Shown here piece by piece: positions 56,191 through 64,000 of a stretch of 64,000 nucleotides of DNA. A model generated the notes under the pieces. The model saw only the letters and a list, made by a program, of their open reading frames with translations, ran no database searches and had not been told where the DNA came from. The first letter of the stretch is position 1; each line of letters begins with the position of its first letter. A program made the position numbers and the translations under genes. The stretch is from Paraburkholderia sp. BCC1885 (GTDB taxonomy: Bacteria; Pseudomonadota; Gammaproteobacteria; Burkholderiales; Burkholderiaceae). The DNA is taken from contig NZ_CAAJGM010000208.1 of NCBI RefSeq assembly GCF_900996235.1, positions 496,001-560,000 on the forward strand, in the 5' to 3' direction.

Positions 56191-57111
56191 ATGGATCTCG
56201 CCGCCCTGTCGATTTTTCGCGCGGTCGTGCGCGAAAACGGTGTGACGCGCGCCGCCGCGAAGCTCAACCGCGTGCAGTCGAACGTGACCACCCGCATCAA
56301 GCAACTCGAGGAACAGCTCGGCACCGACCTGTTCATCCGCGACGGCCGCCGGCTGGTGCTCACGCCCGCCGGTGAAACGCTGCTGCCATATGCCGAACGC
56401 CTGCTCGCGCTCGCCGACGAGGCCCGCCACGCATTGCGCGAAAGTCGGCCGAGCGGGCGGCTGCGTCTGGGTACGATGGAAAGCGCCGCGGCTAGCCGGC
56501 TGCCCGGCGTGCTCGCGCACTATCACCAGAGTTGGCCGGAAGTAGCGCTCGAACTGGAGACCGGCACGACTGGCCGGCTGATCGAACGGGTACGGGAATT
56601 CGAGGTCGACGCGGCGCTGATCGCCACCCAACTCGAACCGAACTTGAATGGCGATTTATTCGACAGCGTGACGGTGTTTCGGGAGGAGATGGTGATGCTG
56701 ACGCCGCGCGGCCATCGCCCGGTTCACGAGGCGCGCGACATCGCGCTGTCGACGCTCATCGCATTCGAGCGCGGTTGCGCATATCGCAGCTATATCGAGA
56801 AGTGGTACATGGAGCACGGCATCCGACCGGCTCGCGTGCTGGAACTGGGCTCGTATCACGCGATCGTCGCGTGTGTGGCGGCGGGCGCAGGGGTAGCCGT
56901 CGTGCCGCGCTCGGTGCTGGAGTCGCTGCACGAGCTAGGCAACGTCGCGGTTCATGCGCCAGACGGTTTAGGCAGCATTGACACGCTGCTGGTCTGGCGG
57001 CGCGGGCATTTCTCGTCGGCGCTGAAGGCGTTGCGCGAAACCTTGCTGGCGAACGGCAATTTGACCCCGCCCACGATGGGAGCGAGCGAAACGGGGTTGG
57101 AGACGGTGTAA
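56191..57111 (+). CDS. LysR-type regulator, divergent from the MFS gene
   Basis: A 306-residue LysR protein. The helix-turn-helix is in residues about 1-60 (LSIFRAVVRENGVTRAAAKL), and the effector domain (about 88-290) contains CAYRSYIEKWYMEHG, seen in LysR proteins that regulate YbfB-type transporters. A weak GAGA lies before the ATG. The cognate target is probably the MFS gene. A strong terminator follows. Confidence 0.93.
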   Translation: MDLAALSIFRAVVRENGVTRAAAKLNRVQSNVTTRIKQLEEQLGTDLFIRDGRRLVLTPAGETLLPYAERLLALADEARHALRESRPSGRLRLGTMESAAASRLPGVLAHYHQSWPEVALELETGTTGRLIERVREFEVDAALIATQLEPNLNGDLFDSVTVFREEMVMLTPRGHRPVHEARDIALSTLIAFERGCAYRSYIEKWYMEHGIRPARVLELGSYHAIVACVAAGAGVAVVPRSVLESLHELGNVAVHAPDGLGSIDTLLVWRRGHFSSALKALRETLLANGNLTPPTMGASETGLETV

Positions 57112-57158
57112 AAGCCGCCGTACTGCCCGGGCGGCGGCCCCGCGCGGCGCCGCGCCAA

Positions 57159-57194
57159 AAAAGAGCCGCGAGTTTTAACGCTCGCGGCTCTTTT
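57159..57194. terminator. Bidirectional terminator between lysR and alaS
   Basis: A perfect 14-bp stem, AAAAGAGCCGCGAG and CTCGCGGCTCTTTT around TTTTAACG, gives a T run in both directions. It lies between the convergent ends of the LysR gene and alaS. Confidence 0.95.
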
Positions 57195-57249
57195 GCTGCA
57201 AATGCCCCTTCAGACGCTCCGTTACAGCAACGGGGCTAATCCGGGTGAC

Positions 57250-59874
57250 TTACAGTTGCGCTTCGACCCAACCCTTCACGCCTGCCAGCGCCGCCGGCAG
57301 ATTGGCCGGTTCAGTGCCGCCAGCCTGCGCCATATCGGGACGGCCGCCGCCCTTGCCGCCCACCTGCTGCGCCACGAAGTTGACCAGTTCGCCGGCCTTG
57401 ACCTTCTTGCTCGCGTCCGCCGTCACACCGGCGATCAGGCTGACCTTGCCGCCTTCCACCGAAGCCAGCACGATAGCCGCACTCTTCAGCTTGTCCTTCA
57501 GCTTGTCGACGGTTTCGCGCAGCGTCTTGACGTCGGCGCCGTCGAGCGTGGCAGCCAGCACATGCACGCCGGCCACTTCGATGGCCTGGCCGGCCAGTTC
57601 GTCGCCCTGGCTCGAAGCCATCTTCGACTTGAGCGCGCCAAGTTCCTTCTCCAGCGCCTTCACCTGATCCTGCACCTGGACGATGCGCTGCGTGAGTTCC
57701 GACGGCTGCGCCTTCAGCGCCGCAGCCGCCGCGTTGATGCGCGAATCGAGCTCCTGCACGTAGCGCACGGCGTTGTCGCCGGTGATCGCTTCCACGCGAC
57801 GGATACCGGCCGCGACGCCGCCTTCCATCACGATCTTGAAGAAACCGATGTCCCCCGTGCGCTGTACGTGCGTGCCGCCGCACAGTTCACGCGAGAAGCC
57901 GAGGTCCAGCACGCGCACTTCGTCACCGTATTTTTCGCCGAACAGCGCCATGGCGCCGCCCTTCACGGCTTCGTCGAACGGCATCACGCGCACGATGCCC
58001 GGCGCATTCGCCAGCACTTCCGCGTTGACGATAGCTTCGACCTGGCGGATCTGCTCGTCGGTCATTGGCGCGTTGTGCGCGAAGTCGAAACGGGTCTTTT
58101 CCGCGTCGACGAGCGAGCCCTTCTGTTGCACGTGGGTGCCGAGCACTTCGCGCAGCGCCTTGTGCATCAGGTGGGTTGCCGAGTGATTGCGCTCGGTGCG
58201 GGCGCGGCGCACCGCGTCGATTTCCGCCTTGACGACATCGCCGATCTTCAGTGTGCCCTGCTCGAGTGTGCCGTGGTGGCCGACCACGTCGGCTTGCACC
58301 TTCAACGTGTCCGCCACCGCGAAACGCAGGCTCGCATTGGCAAGCACGCCGGCATCGCCGACCTGACCGCCGGATTCCGCGTAGAACGGCGTGTGATCGA
58401 GCACGACCACAGCCTGCTGGCCCTGCGCCACTTCCTTGACCGAAGCGCCGTCCACATACAGGGCAACGACCTTGGCGTCGTCGAACACGACTTTTTCGTA
58501 GCCGTGGAACGTGGTCTTCGCGCCCGAGTATTCAAGGCCCTGCGCCATCTTGAACTTGCCGGCGGCACGCGCCTGATCGCGCTGACGCGCCATGGCTTCG
58601 TCGAAAGCAGCTTCGTCGACCGTCACTTCACGTTCGCGGCACACGTCCGCCGTCAGATCCAGCGGGAAGCCGTAGGTGTCGTGCAGCTTGAACGCGAGCT
58701 CGCCGTCGAGCGTCTTGCCCCCCTTCGCATCGAGATCGGCCAGCGCGCTTTCGAGAATCGACATACCGTGCTCGATGGTTTCGAAGAAGCGCTCCTCTTC
58801 CTGGCGCAGCACGTCGGTCACGCGTTGTTCCGCGTCCTTCAGTTCCGGGTAAGCCTCACCCATCTGCGCGACCAGATCCGGCACCAGACGATGGAAGAAC
58901 GAACCCTTCTTGCCCAGTTTGTAGCCGTGACGGATAGCGCGGCGCACGATGCGGCGCAACACGTAGCCGCGGCCTTCGTTGCCCGGAATCACGCCGTCGA
59001 CGATCAGGAACGAGCACGCGCGGATGTGGTCGGCAATCACCTTCAGCGAGTTGTTGCCGAGGTCGGCCACGCCAGTTTCACGGCCAGCCGCCTTGATGAG
59101 CGCCTGGAACAGGTCGATCTCGTAGTTGCTGTGAACATGCTGCAGAACCGCGGCGATCCGCTCCAGACCCATGCCGGTGTCGACGCACTGCTTGGGCAGC
59201 GGCGTCATGTTGCCTTGCGCGTCGCGGCTGAACTGCATGAACACGAGATTCCAGATCTCGATGTAGCGGTCGCCGTCTTCTTCAGGCGATCCCGGCGGCC
59301 CGCCCCACACGTCCGGGCCATGGTCGTAGAAGATTTCCGAGCAGGGGCCGCACGGGCCGACGTCGGCCATCTGCCAGAAGTTGTCCGATGCGTAGCGCGC
59401 GCCCTTGTTGTCGCCGATGCGAATAATGCGCTCGACCGGCACGCCCACTTCCTTGGCCCAGATGTCGTGCGCCTCGTCGTCTTCGTGATAGACCGTGACC
59501 CACAGCTTGTCTTTGGGCAGCTGATAAACGCCTGTCAACAGTTCCCACGCGTAGTGGATGGCGTCACGCTTGAAATAGTCGCCGAACGAGAAGTTGCCGA
59601 GCATTTCAAAGAACGTGTGGTGACGCGCCGTGTAGCCGACGTTCTCCAGATCGTTATGCTTGCCGCCGGCGCGCACGCTGCGCTGCGCCGTGGTGGCGCG
59701 CGAGTATGGCCGCGATTCCGCGCCGAGGAATACATCTTTGAACTGCACCATCCCCGAATTGGTGAAGAGCAGCGTGGGGTCGTTGCCGGGCACAAGGCTC
59801 GACGAGCGAACGATCGTATGGCCCTTCGATTCGAAGAACTTGAGGAATTTCTCGCGGATTTCGGCGGCTTTCAT
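57250..59874 (-). CDS. alaS: Alanyl-tRNA synthetase
   Basis: An 874-residue class II synthetase charging tRNA-Ala. Motif 1 lies in the N-terminal region (HTIVRSSSLVPGNDPTLLFT), and ARHHTFFEMLGNFSFGDYFK is the aminoacylation signature. The editing domain carries the zinc-binding HSATHLMH and CGGTHVQRTGDIGFF. The C-terminal C-Ala domain ends with an Ala/Gly-rich VAQQVGGKGGGRPDMAQAGG. Length is standard. The start at 59874 (MKAAEIREKFLKFF) is the family start, and a perfect TATAAT lies upstream. Confidence 0.98.
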   Translation of the reverse strand: MKAAEIREKFLKFFESKGHTIVRSSSLVPGNDPTLLFTNSGMVQFKDVFLGAESRPYSRATTAQRSVRAGGKHNDLENVGYTARHHTFFEMLGNFSFGDYFKRDAIHYAWELLTGVYQLPKDKLWVTVYHEDDEAHDIWAKEVGVPVERIIRIGDNKGARYASDNFWQMADVGPCGPCSEIFYDHGPDVWGGPPGSPEEDGDRYIEIWNLVFMQFSRDAQGNMTPLPKQCVDTGMGLERIAAVLQHVHSNYEIDLFQALIKAAGRETGVADLGNNSLKVIADHIRACSFLIVDGVIPGNEGRGYVLRRIVRRAIRHGYKLGKKGSFFHRLVPDLVAQMGEAYPELKDAEQRVTDVLRQEEERFFETIEHGMSILESALADLDAKGGKTLDGELAFKLHDTYGFPLDLTADVCREREVTVDEAAFDEAMARQRDQARAAGKFKMAQGLEYSGAKTTFHGYEKVVFDDAKVVALYVDGASVKEVAQGQQAVVVLDHTPFYAESGGQVGDAGVLANASLRFAVADTLKVQADVVGHHGTLEQGTLKIGDVVKAEIDAVRRARTERNHSATHLMHKALREVLGTHVQQKGSLVDAEKTRFDFAHNAPMTDEQIRQVEAIVNAEVLANAPGIVRVMPFDEAVKGGAMALFGEKYGDEVRVLDLGFSRELCGGTHVQRTGDIGFFKIVMEGGVAAGIRRVEAITGDNAVRYVQELDSRINAAAAALKAQPSELTQRIVQVQDQVKALEKELGALKSKMASSQGDELAGQAIEVAGVHVLAATLDGADVKTLRETVDKLKDKLKSAAIVLASVEGGKVSLIAGVTADASKKVKAGELVNFVAQQVGGKGGGRPDMAQAGGTEPANLPAALAGVKGWVEAQL

Positions 59875-60201
59875 AGCGTACTGGGGACGGTCCTGGCTGG
59901 ATCTGGCGACATCCGGGGTGACCTCTGGGATGCGCCAACCGAATGTTGCTGAAACGACCGATTATACGGGATCGGAGCCCTTAAGCGGCGGCGTGCGCAG
60001 CCTCGCAGGCGGGATTAGCCGTTTGGCCAGGTTTTGGCGTTGGTCGCCGGGCCGGCCGGGTTTGCAGGCAGCGCTGCGCGCATGTGATTCGGCCTATGCC
60101 GTTTGGCCGAATGGGCCGTCTCGCGGGAATCGCTTAAGATTCTGCACATTGTGATGCTGCAACGACAGCGACACCGTAGCCATCGGAGACATCGAAACCA
60201 T
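59875..60201. other. 327-bp divergent spacer between alaS and the CoA-transferase gene
   Basis: No gene is seen. It contains the alaS -10 (59961-59966), a TTGGCCAG at 60023, a TTGGCCGAATGG copy at 60103-60114, and the AT-richer GCTTAAGATTCTG at about 60133 that may be the CoA-transferase -10. Confidence 0.6.
59961..59966 (-). promoter_or_regulatory. -10 element of alaS
   Basis: The minus strand reads TATAAT 87 bases upstream of the alaS ATG. The -35 is weak. Confidence 0.5.
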
Positions 60202-61422
60202 ATGGGCGCTCTTAGTCATATCCGCGTGCTGGATCTCACCCGCGTACTGGCAGGTCCGTGGTGCGCGCAGACACTTGCCGACTTCGGCGCGGACGTCATC
60301 AAGGTCGAACGTCCGGAAGTCGGCGACGACACGCGCCACTGGGGCCCTCCCTATCTGAAAACACCGGATGGCGCGGACACGCGCGAGGCCGCCTACTACC
60401 TCGCGGCGAACCGCAACAAGCGCTCGGTGACCGTGGATATCGCCACGCCCGAGGGGCAGCGCATCGTCCGCGAACTGGCTGCGCACAGCGACGTGGTGCT
60501 GGAAAACTACAAGGTCGGCCAGTTGAAGAAATACGGGCTCGACTACGCGTCGCTGAAAGAGATCAAGCCGGACATCGTCTACTGTTCGGTTACGGGCTTC
60601 GGCCAGACCGGGCCGTATGCGCAGCGGGCGGGCTACGACTTCATCGTGCAGGGCATCGGCGGCTTCATGAGCATTACCGGAGAGCGCGACGGCCTGCCCG
60701 GCGGCGGTCCGCAAAAGGCCGGCGTGGCGATTGCGGATCTGATGACCGGCATGTATTCGAGCGTCGCGGTGCTGACCGCCCTCGCCCACCGCGACCGCAC
60801 CGGCGAAGGCCAGTACATCGACATGGCGCTGCTCGACGTGCAGGTCGCGATGCTGGCGAACATGAACTCCAACTTTCTCGCCAGTAGTGAGCCGCCGGTG
60901 CGCTGGGGCAACGCGCATCCGAACATCGTGCCGTACCAGACGTTCCAGACCAGCGACGGCTGGATCATCGTCGCCGTGGGCAACGACGGGCAGTTCCGCA
61001 AATTCGTCGAAGCCGGCGGCCGGCCGGAACTCGCCGACGACGAGCGCTTCGCCACCAACCCGGAGCGCGTGCGCAATCGCGACACGCTGGTGCCGATCCT
61101 CGCGGACATGGTCCGCACGCTCGGCAAGCAGCAATGGATCGCGGCGCTCGAAGCCGCCGGCGTACCCTGCGGCCCGATCAACGATCTGGCGGAAGTATTC
61201 GAGAACGAGCAGGTGATCGCGCGCGGCATGCAGGTCGATCTGCCGCATCCGTCCGGCGGCACGGTGAAGCTGGTGCGCAACCCGATCAACATGAGCGGCA
61301 CGCCGCCGCAGGCACTGTCCCATCCGCCGACGCTCGGCGAGCACACGGAGAGCGTGCTGCGCGAAGTGCTGGGCTACGACGAGGAACGGATTGCGCAGTT
61401 GCGCGGCAAGTCGGTGATCTGA
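60202..61422 (+). CDS. Class III (formyl-CoA-type) CoA-transferase
   Basis: A 406-residue CaiB/BaiF-family transferase. The N-terminus HIRVLDLTRVLAGPWCAQTL is canonical. The nucleophilic aspartate is Asp179 in GVAIADLMTGMYSS, and VTGFGQTGPYAQRAGYDFIV is the family glycine/substrate loop. It moves CoA between carboxylic acids; the donor and acceptor acids are not predictable, and no oxalyl-CoA decarboxylase is nearby. The start at 60202 follows the initial ACATCGAAACCAT with no strong ribosome binding site. Confidence 0.92.
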   Translation: MGALSHIRVLDLTRVLAGPWCAQTLADFGADVIKVERPEVGDDTRHWGPPYLKTPDGADTREAAYYLAANRNKRSVTVDIATPEGQRIVRELAAHSDVVLENYKVGQLKKYGLDYASLKEIKPDIVYCSVTGFGQTGPYAQRAGYDFIVQGIGGFMSITGERDGLPGGGPQKAGVAIADLMTGMYSSVAVLTALAHRDRTGEGQYIDMALLDVQVAMLANMNSNFLASSEPPVRWGNAHPNIVPYQTFQTSDGWIIVAVGNDGQFRKFVEAGGRPELADDERFATNPERVRNRDTLVPILADMVRTLGKQQWIAALEAAGVPCGPINDLAEVFENEQVIARGMQVDLPHPSGGTVKLVRNPINMSGTPPQALSHPPTLGEHTESVLREVLGYDEERIAQLRGKSVI

Positions 61423-61435
61423 GCTGGCGGCGTAA

Positions 61436-61553
61436 CGCCGCTCAGTTGACCCGCAACTGACGCTCAGGTACTGCGAAAGTGCCAGTCAGGTGCTGCGACG
61501 GTGCCGCTCAGTTGACGCCCGGTTGACGCTCAGTTGACCCTCAGGCGCTCCAG
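61436..61553. repeat. Degenerate tandem repeats of a GCTCAGTTGAC-like unit
   Basis: The spacer between the CoA-transferase and the small hydrolase holds at least three good copies of GCTCAGTTGAC plus diverged ones (GCTCAGGTACTGCG, AGTCAGGTGCTGCG, GGTTGACGCTCAG). The unit spacing is irregular. No coding frame fits it. Confidence 0.7.
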
Positions 61554-61578
61554 CCAACGTCGCCCCACAGTTGCCGCC

Positions 61579-62145
61579 TCATGCGCCCGCCGAACCCCGC
61601 GTGAGCGACGCCAGCCACTGCTGGGCCTCGTCCCAATCGCCGAGGCCGCTGTCGGCATTGATATGCCCGCGCGCGCCGATCTCGCGCCAACTGCTGCCCC
61701 ACGCGGTGGCGCATGCGCGCGCGAACGGAATGCCGGCATACGGGTCGTCCGTGCTGGCGACCAGGATGCTCGGAAACGGCAGCGCCACCATCGGCACCGT
61801 CGCATAGGCGCTCAGCTCCGGCGGAAACTCGGGGCCGGCCGGATCGGGCGGCGCCACCAGCAGCGCGCCCGTCACTTTCGCAAGGCTCTCGGACGTGGCG
61901 TACTGCGCGGCCCAGAACGCCACGGTGAGACAACCCAGGCTATGCGCGGCGAAAGCCAGCGGACCGGTAGAAGCCGCCACGGCCGCATCGAGCGTGCGGC
62001 ACCACTCGTCGCGCACCGGATGATCCCAGTCCGGCATCTGCACGCGCTCGAAACGCGTGTGCAAGGCTTCCCATCGCGTTTGCCAATGCCCTTCGCCCGA
62101 GTTCATATAACCCGGCAACACCAGCACCTTCTGCCCGAAAACCAT
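61579..62145 (-). CDS. RBBP9/YdeN-type small serine hydrolase
   Basis: A 188-residue alpha/beta hydrolase without a lid. It has VLVLPGYMNSGEGHWQTRWE at the N-terminus (family start), a nucleophile Ser in AAHSLGC and a catalytic His in RGHINADSGLGDW. The family (RBBP9/YdeN) has poorly known substrates. It is 44 bases downstream of the gamma-glutamyltransferase stop on the same strand, so the pair may be co-transcribed. Confidence 0.92.
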   Translation of the reverse strand: MVFGQKVLVLPGYMNSGEGHWQTRWEALHTRFERVQMPDWDHPVRDEWCRTLDAAVAASTGPLAFAAHSLGCLTVAFWAAQYATSESLAKVTGALLVAPPDPAGPEFPPELSAYATVPMVALPFPSILVASTDDPYAGIPFARACATAWGSSWREIGARGHINADSGLGDWDEAQQWLASLTRGSAGA

Positions 62146-62189
62146 CGCGCTACCCCGTTGTCATGTGATCGCCAATTGTAGTTCGCCGC

Positions 62190-63926
62190 TCACTGGAACA
62201 CCCGAGCCACCCCCACGCCGCGCGGGTCGGCGGCCGGTTGCGGCGTCGTGCCGTCCACGCGGATCAACTGCACGTCGCCATTGAACGACTGGCCTTCCAG
62301 CGTATAACCCTTGCTTTTCAGTTGCTCGGCCAGATCGCCGGTGATGGGATGATACGGCTCCCAGTAGATTGTCTTCTGTGGCAGCAACTGATGATGGAAA
62401 CGCATCGCGGCCAGTGCGTCGGTGGGCGACATGCCGAAGTCGATCATATCCGTCATCACCTGGAAGATCGTCGTGAAGATGCGCGAGCCGCCTGGCGTGC
62501 CGATCGCGAGCGCCACCTTGCCGTCCTTGAGCAGGAGAGTCGGCGTCATCGACGACAACGGCCGCCGGCCCGGCGCAATCGTGTTCAGTTCATCGTTGCC
62601 CGCGCCTGTTGCATCCGCTGCGGCCGCAGCCGCTGCAGCGGGCGTGGTGACGAAATCGTCCATCTCGTCGTTGAGCAGAAAGCCGCCGCCGTCCACCACC
62701 ACGCCCGAACCAAACGAGCCGTCAAGCGAATATGTATTCGAGACCGCGTTGCCCCATTTGTCGACCACCGAGAAGTGTGTGGTCTGCGGCTTGTCGGCGC
62801 TCGCATCCGCGAGACCCGGTTTGACGGGCGCCGCGCCCGGCACTTCGGCGGCGTTCACTTCGCCGGCACGCCGGGTGAGGTACGCGTCGTCGAGCAGCTT
62901 GTCTGTGGGCACCGGCGTCGCATCGGGGTCGTCCAGGTATTGCTGGCGGTCGGCGAACACCCGGTCCTCGATCTGCGCGATCAAATGGATATACGGCGCG
63001 GAATTCAGCTCGACGCCGGCGAAAGCCTGCTTCAGATCGGCCTTCATTTTGAGCATCTGGATCAAGCCGACGCCGCCCGAACTCGGCGGTGGCGCGGTGA
63101 CGATCTGATAGCCGTTCCAGTCGGCGGTGAGCGGCTGGCGCCAGACCGCCTTGTATTGCCGCAGATCCTGTTTGGTAAGGAGTCCATGACCATACATCTG
63201 GTTCGTGATCAGGTCCGCCGTGCGGCCTTCGTAGAATTCGCGGCCGCCGTCGCTCGCGATGCGGCTGAGCGTCTGCGCCAGTTCGGGCTGCTGAAAGTTG
63301 GCGCCCGCCTTCAGTGTGGCGAAATACGCGCTGAAGTTGGTCTTGCCCGCAAAGGCGGCCGCAGCGTCGTCGCCGCTCTTTTGCAGGCGTGCGTCGACCT
63401 TGAAGCCGTCCGTTGCATAGTGGATAGCCGGCGCCAGCACCTGTTTCCACTTCAGCTTGCCGAAGCGCCGCTGCGCCTCCCACAGCCCTTCGACCGTACC
63501 CGGCACGCCCACCGCGCGATAACCCACCTCGCTCATGCCCGGCACGGCTTTGCCCTTGTCGTCCACGTACATATCGCGCGTGGCCGACTGCGGCGCGCGT
63601 TCGAGGTAATCGAGAAAATACGGCTTGCCGTCGATGTACAGCGTCATGAATCCGCCGCCGCCCAGATTCCCCGCGTCCGGATAAGTCACGGCCAGCGTGA
63701 AGGCAATCGCCACGGCTGCGTCCACGGCGTTGCCGCCCGCGGCGAAAATCTGCTGCGCCGTGTCGGCGCTGTACTGATCGGGCGTCGCCACGGCCGAGCC
63801 GTCCAGCACCGGCTTCGGCGCGCTTTTCGCCAGCGCCGGCGTGGCCGTCACGAGGCTCGCCGAGCAAACGGCGAACAGCACGGTGGTCGCGATCAGTTTC
63901 AACCCCTGAGGGAGGGCGTTGCTCAT
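62190..63926 (-). CDS. ggt: Gamma-glutamyltransferase, periplasmic
   Basis: A 578-residue Ntn-hydrolase precursor that cleaves gamma-glutamyl bonds in glutathione and related peptides. A signal peptide (about residues 1-33, ending TPALAKS) sends it to the periplasm. Autoprocessing should occur before Thr382 in QTTHFSVVDKWG, giving large and small subunits. The small subunit includes LNDEMDDFV and PGRRPLSSMTPTLLLKDGK. An Ala-rich insert sits next to the MDDFV segment. The ATG at 63926 gives the signal-peptide start. Confidence 0.94.
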   Translation of the reverse strand: MSNALPQGLKLIATTVLFAVCSASLVTATPALAKSAPKPVLDGSAVATPDQYSADTAQQIFAAGGNAVDAAVAIAFTLAVTYPDAGNLGGGGFMTLYIDGKPYFLDYLERAPQSATRDMYVDDKGKAVPGMSEVGYRAVGVPGTVEGLWEAQRRFGKLKWKQVLAPAIHYATDGFKVDARLQKSGDDAAAAFAGKTNFSAYFATLKAGANFQQPELAQTLSRIASDGGREFYEGRTADLITNQMYGHGLLTKQDLRQYKAVWRQPLTADWNGYQIVTAPPPSSGGVGLIQMLKMKADLKQAFAGVELNSAPYIHLIAQIEDRVFADRQQYLDDPDATPVPTDKLLDDAYLTRRAGEVNAAEVPGAAPVKPGLADASADKPQTTHFSVVDKWGNAVSNTYSLDGSFGSGVVVDGGGFLLNDEMDDFVTTPAAAAAAAADATGAGNDELNTIAPGRRPLSSMTPTLLLKDGKVALAIGTPGGSRIFTTIFQVMTDMIDFGMSPTDALAAMRFHHQLLPQKTIYWEPYHPITGDLAEQLKSKGYTLEGQSFNGDVQLIRVDGTTPQPAADPRGVGVARVFQ

Positions 63927-64000
63927 GATGGGATTCCTTTCAGGCAAGTTTCAGGTGCAGCGAGACGGCCAGGGTGGCGCCGCGACGGTCGCATCCTAAG

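Noticed and set aside
57193..59952. 919-codon open frame on the plus strand
   Set aside because: It is antisense to alaS and composition-driven, with no ribosome binding site or recognisable domain.

Overview
The window is GC-rich, gene-dense chromosomal DNA from a betaproteobacterium of the Burkholderiaceae, most likely Paraburkholderia. Three things point there: housekeeping genes of that type (aroC, uvrD, valS, galU, alaS), an iol cluster with a fused iolC-DUF2090 gene, and two copies of a large palindromic intergenic repeat whose spurious translations contain FAAAKKVS, a repeat I associate with Paraburkholderia genomes. The genus call is inference. I see no rRNA, tRNA, CRISPR array, insertion sequence or prophage gene.

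Layout. 1-12.7 kb: a truncated TPR protein, aroC, a lysophospholipid-transporter/acyltransferase fusion, a CBS protein, an O-acetylhomoserine sulfhydrylase translationally coupled to an alpha/beta hydrolase, an Mpo1-like protein, a YihY membrane protein, a WrbA-like quinone reductase coupled to a DUF2069 protein, a GlcD-type FAD dehydrogenase, a metallophosphoesterase and a 51-residue membrane protein. 12.9-18.9 kb: a LysR regulator divergent from a four-gene NodT/FUSC/DUF1656/HlyD efflux operon resembling the aae system, with a strong palindrome between them. 18.9-28.9 kb: repeat locus A, a chemoreceptor, an Fsr-like MFS pump, prpE, mtnN-uvrD and repeat locus B, which lies between the divergent uvrD and valS promoters. 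28.9-35.7 kb: valS, galU, a tract of 20 perfect TTTGCG hexamers, a PAS hybrid histidine kinase and a TusA-family protein.

35.9-48.2 kb is the metabolic centrepiece, an inositol regulon. An RpiR-type regulator and two Gfo/Idh dehydrogenases run leftward. An FrcBCA-like ABC transporter and iolC(-DUF2090), iolD, iolE and iolB run rightward. The divergent spacer holds GGAA-N6-TTCC, the motif I recall for rhizobial IolR. Uptake, oxidation, dehydration by IolE, ring opening by IolD, isomerisation by IolB, phosphorylation and probably aldol cleavage are all encoded. The final semialdehyde dehydrogenase (IolA) is absent and must lie elsewhere.

48.4-64 kb: a large lipoprotein made of two homologous halves with no recognisable family, a thioesterase, an iron-type alcohol dehydrogenase, a NUDIX hydrolase, a threonine aldolase, an MFS transporter with a divergent LysR regulator, alaS, a class III CoA-transferase, a small serine hydrolase and a gamma-glutamyltransferase. 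The least explained items are the duplicated lipoprotein, the two palindromic repeat loci, the hexamer tract, the small membrane protein and a recurrent intergenic TTGGCCGA motif.
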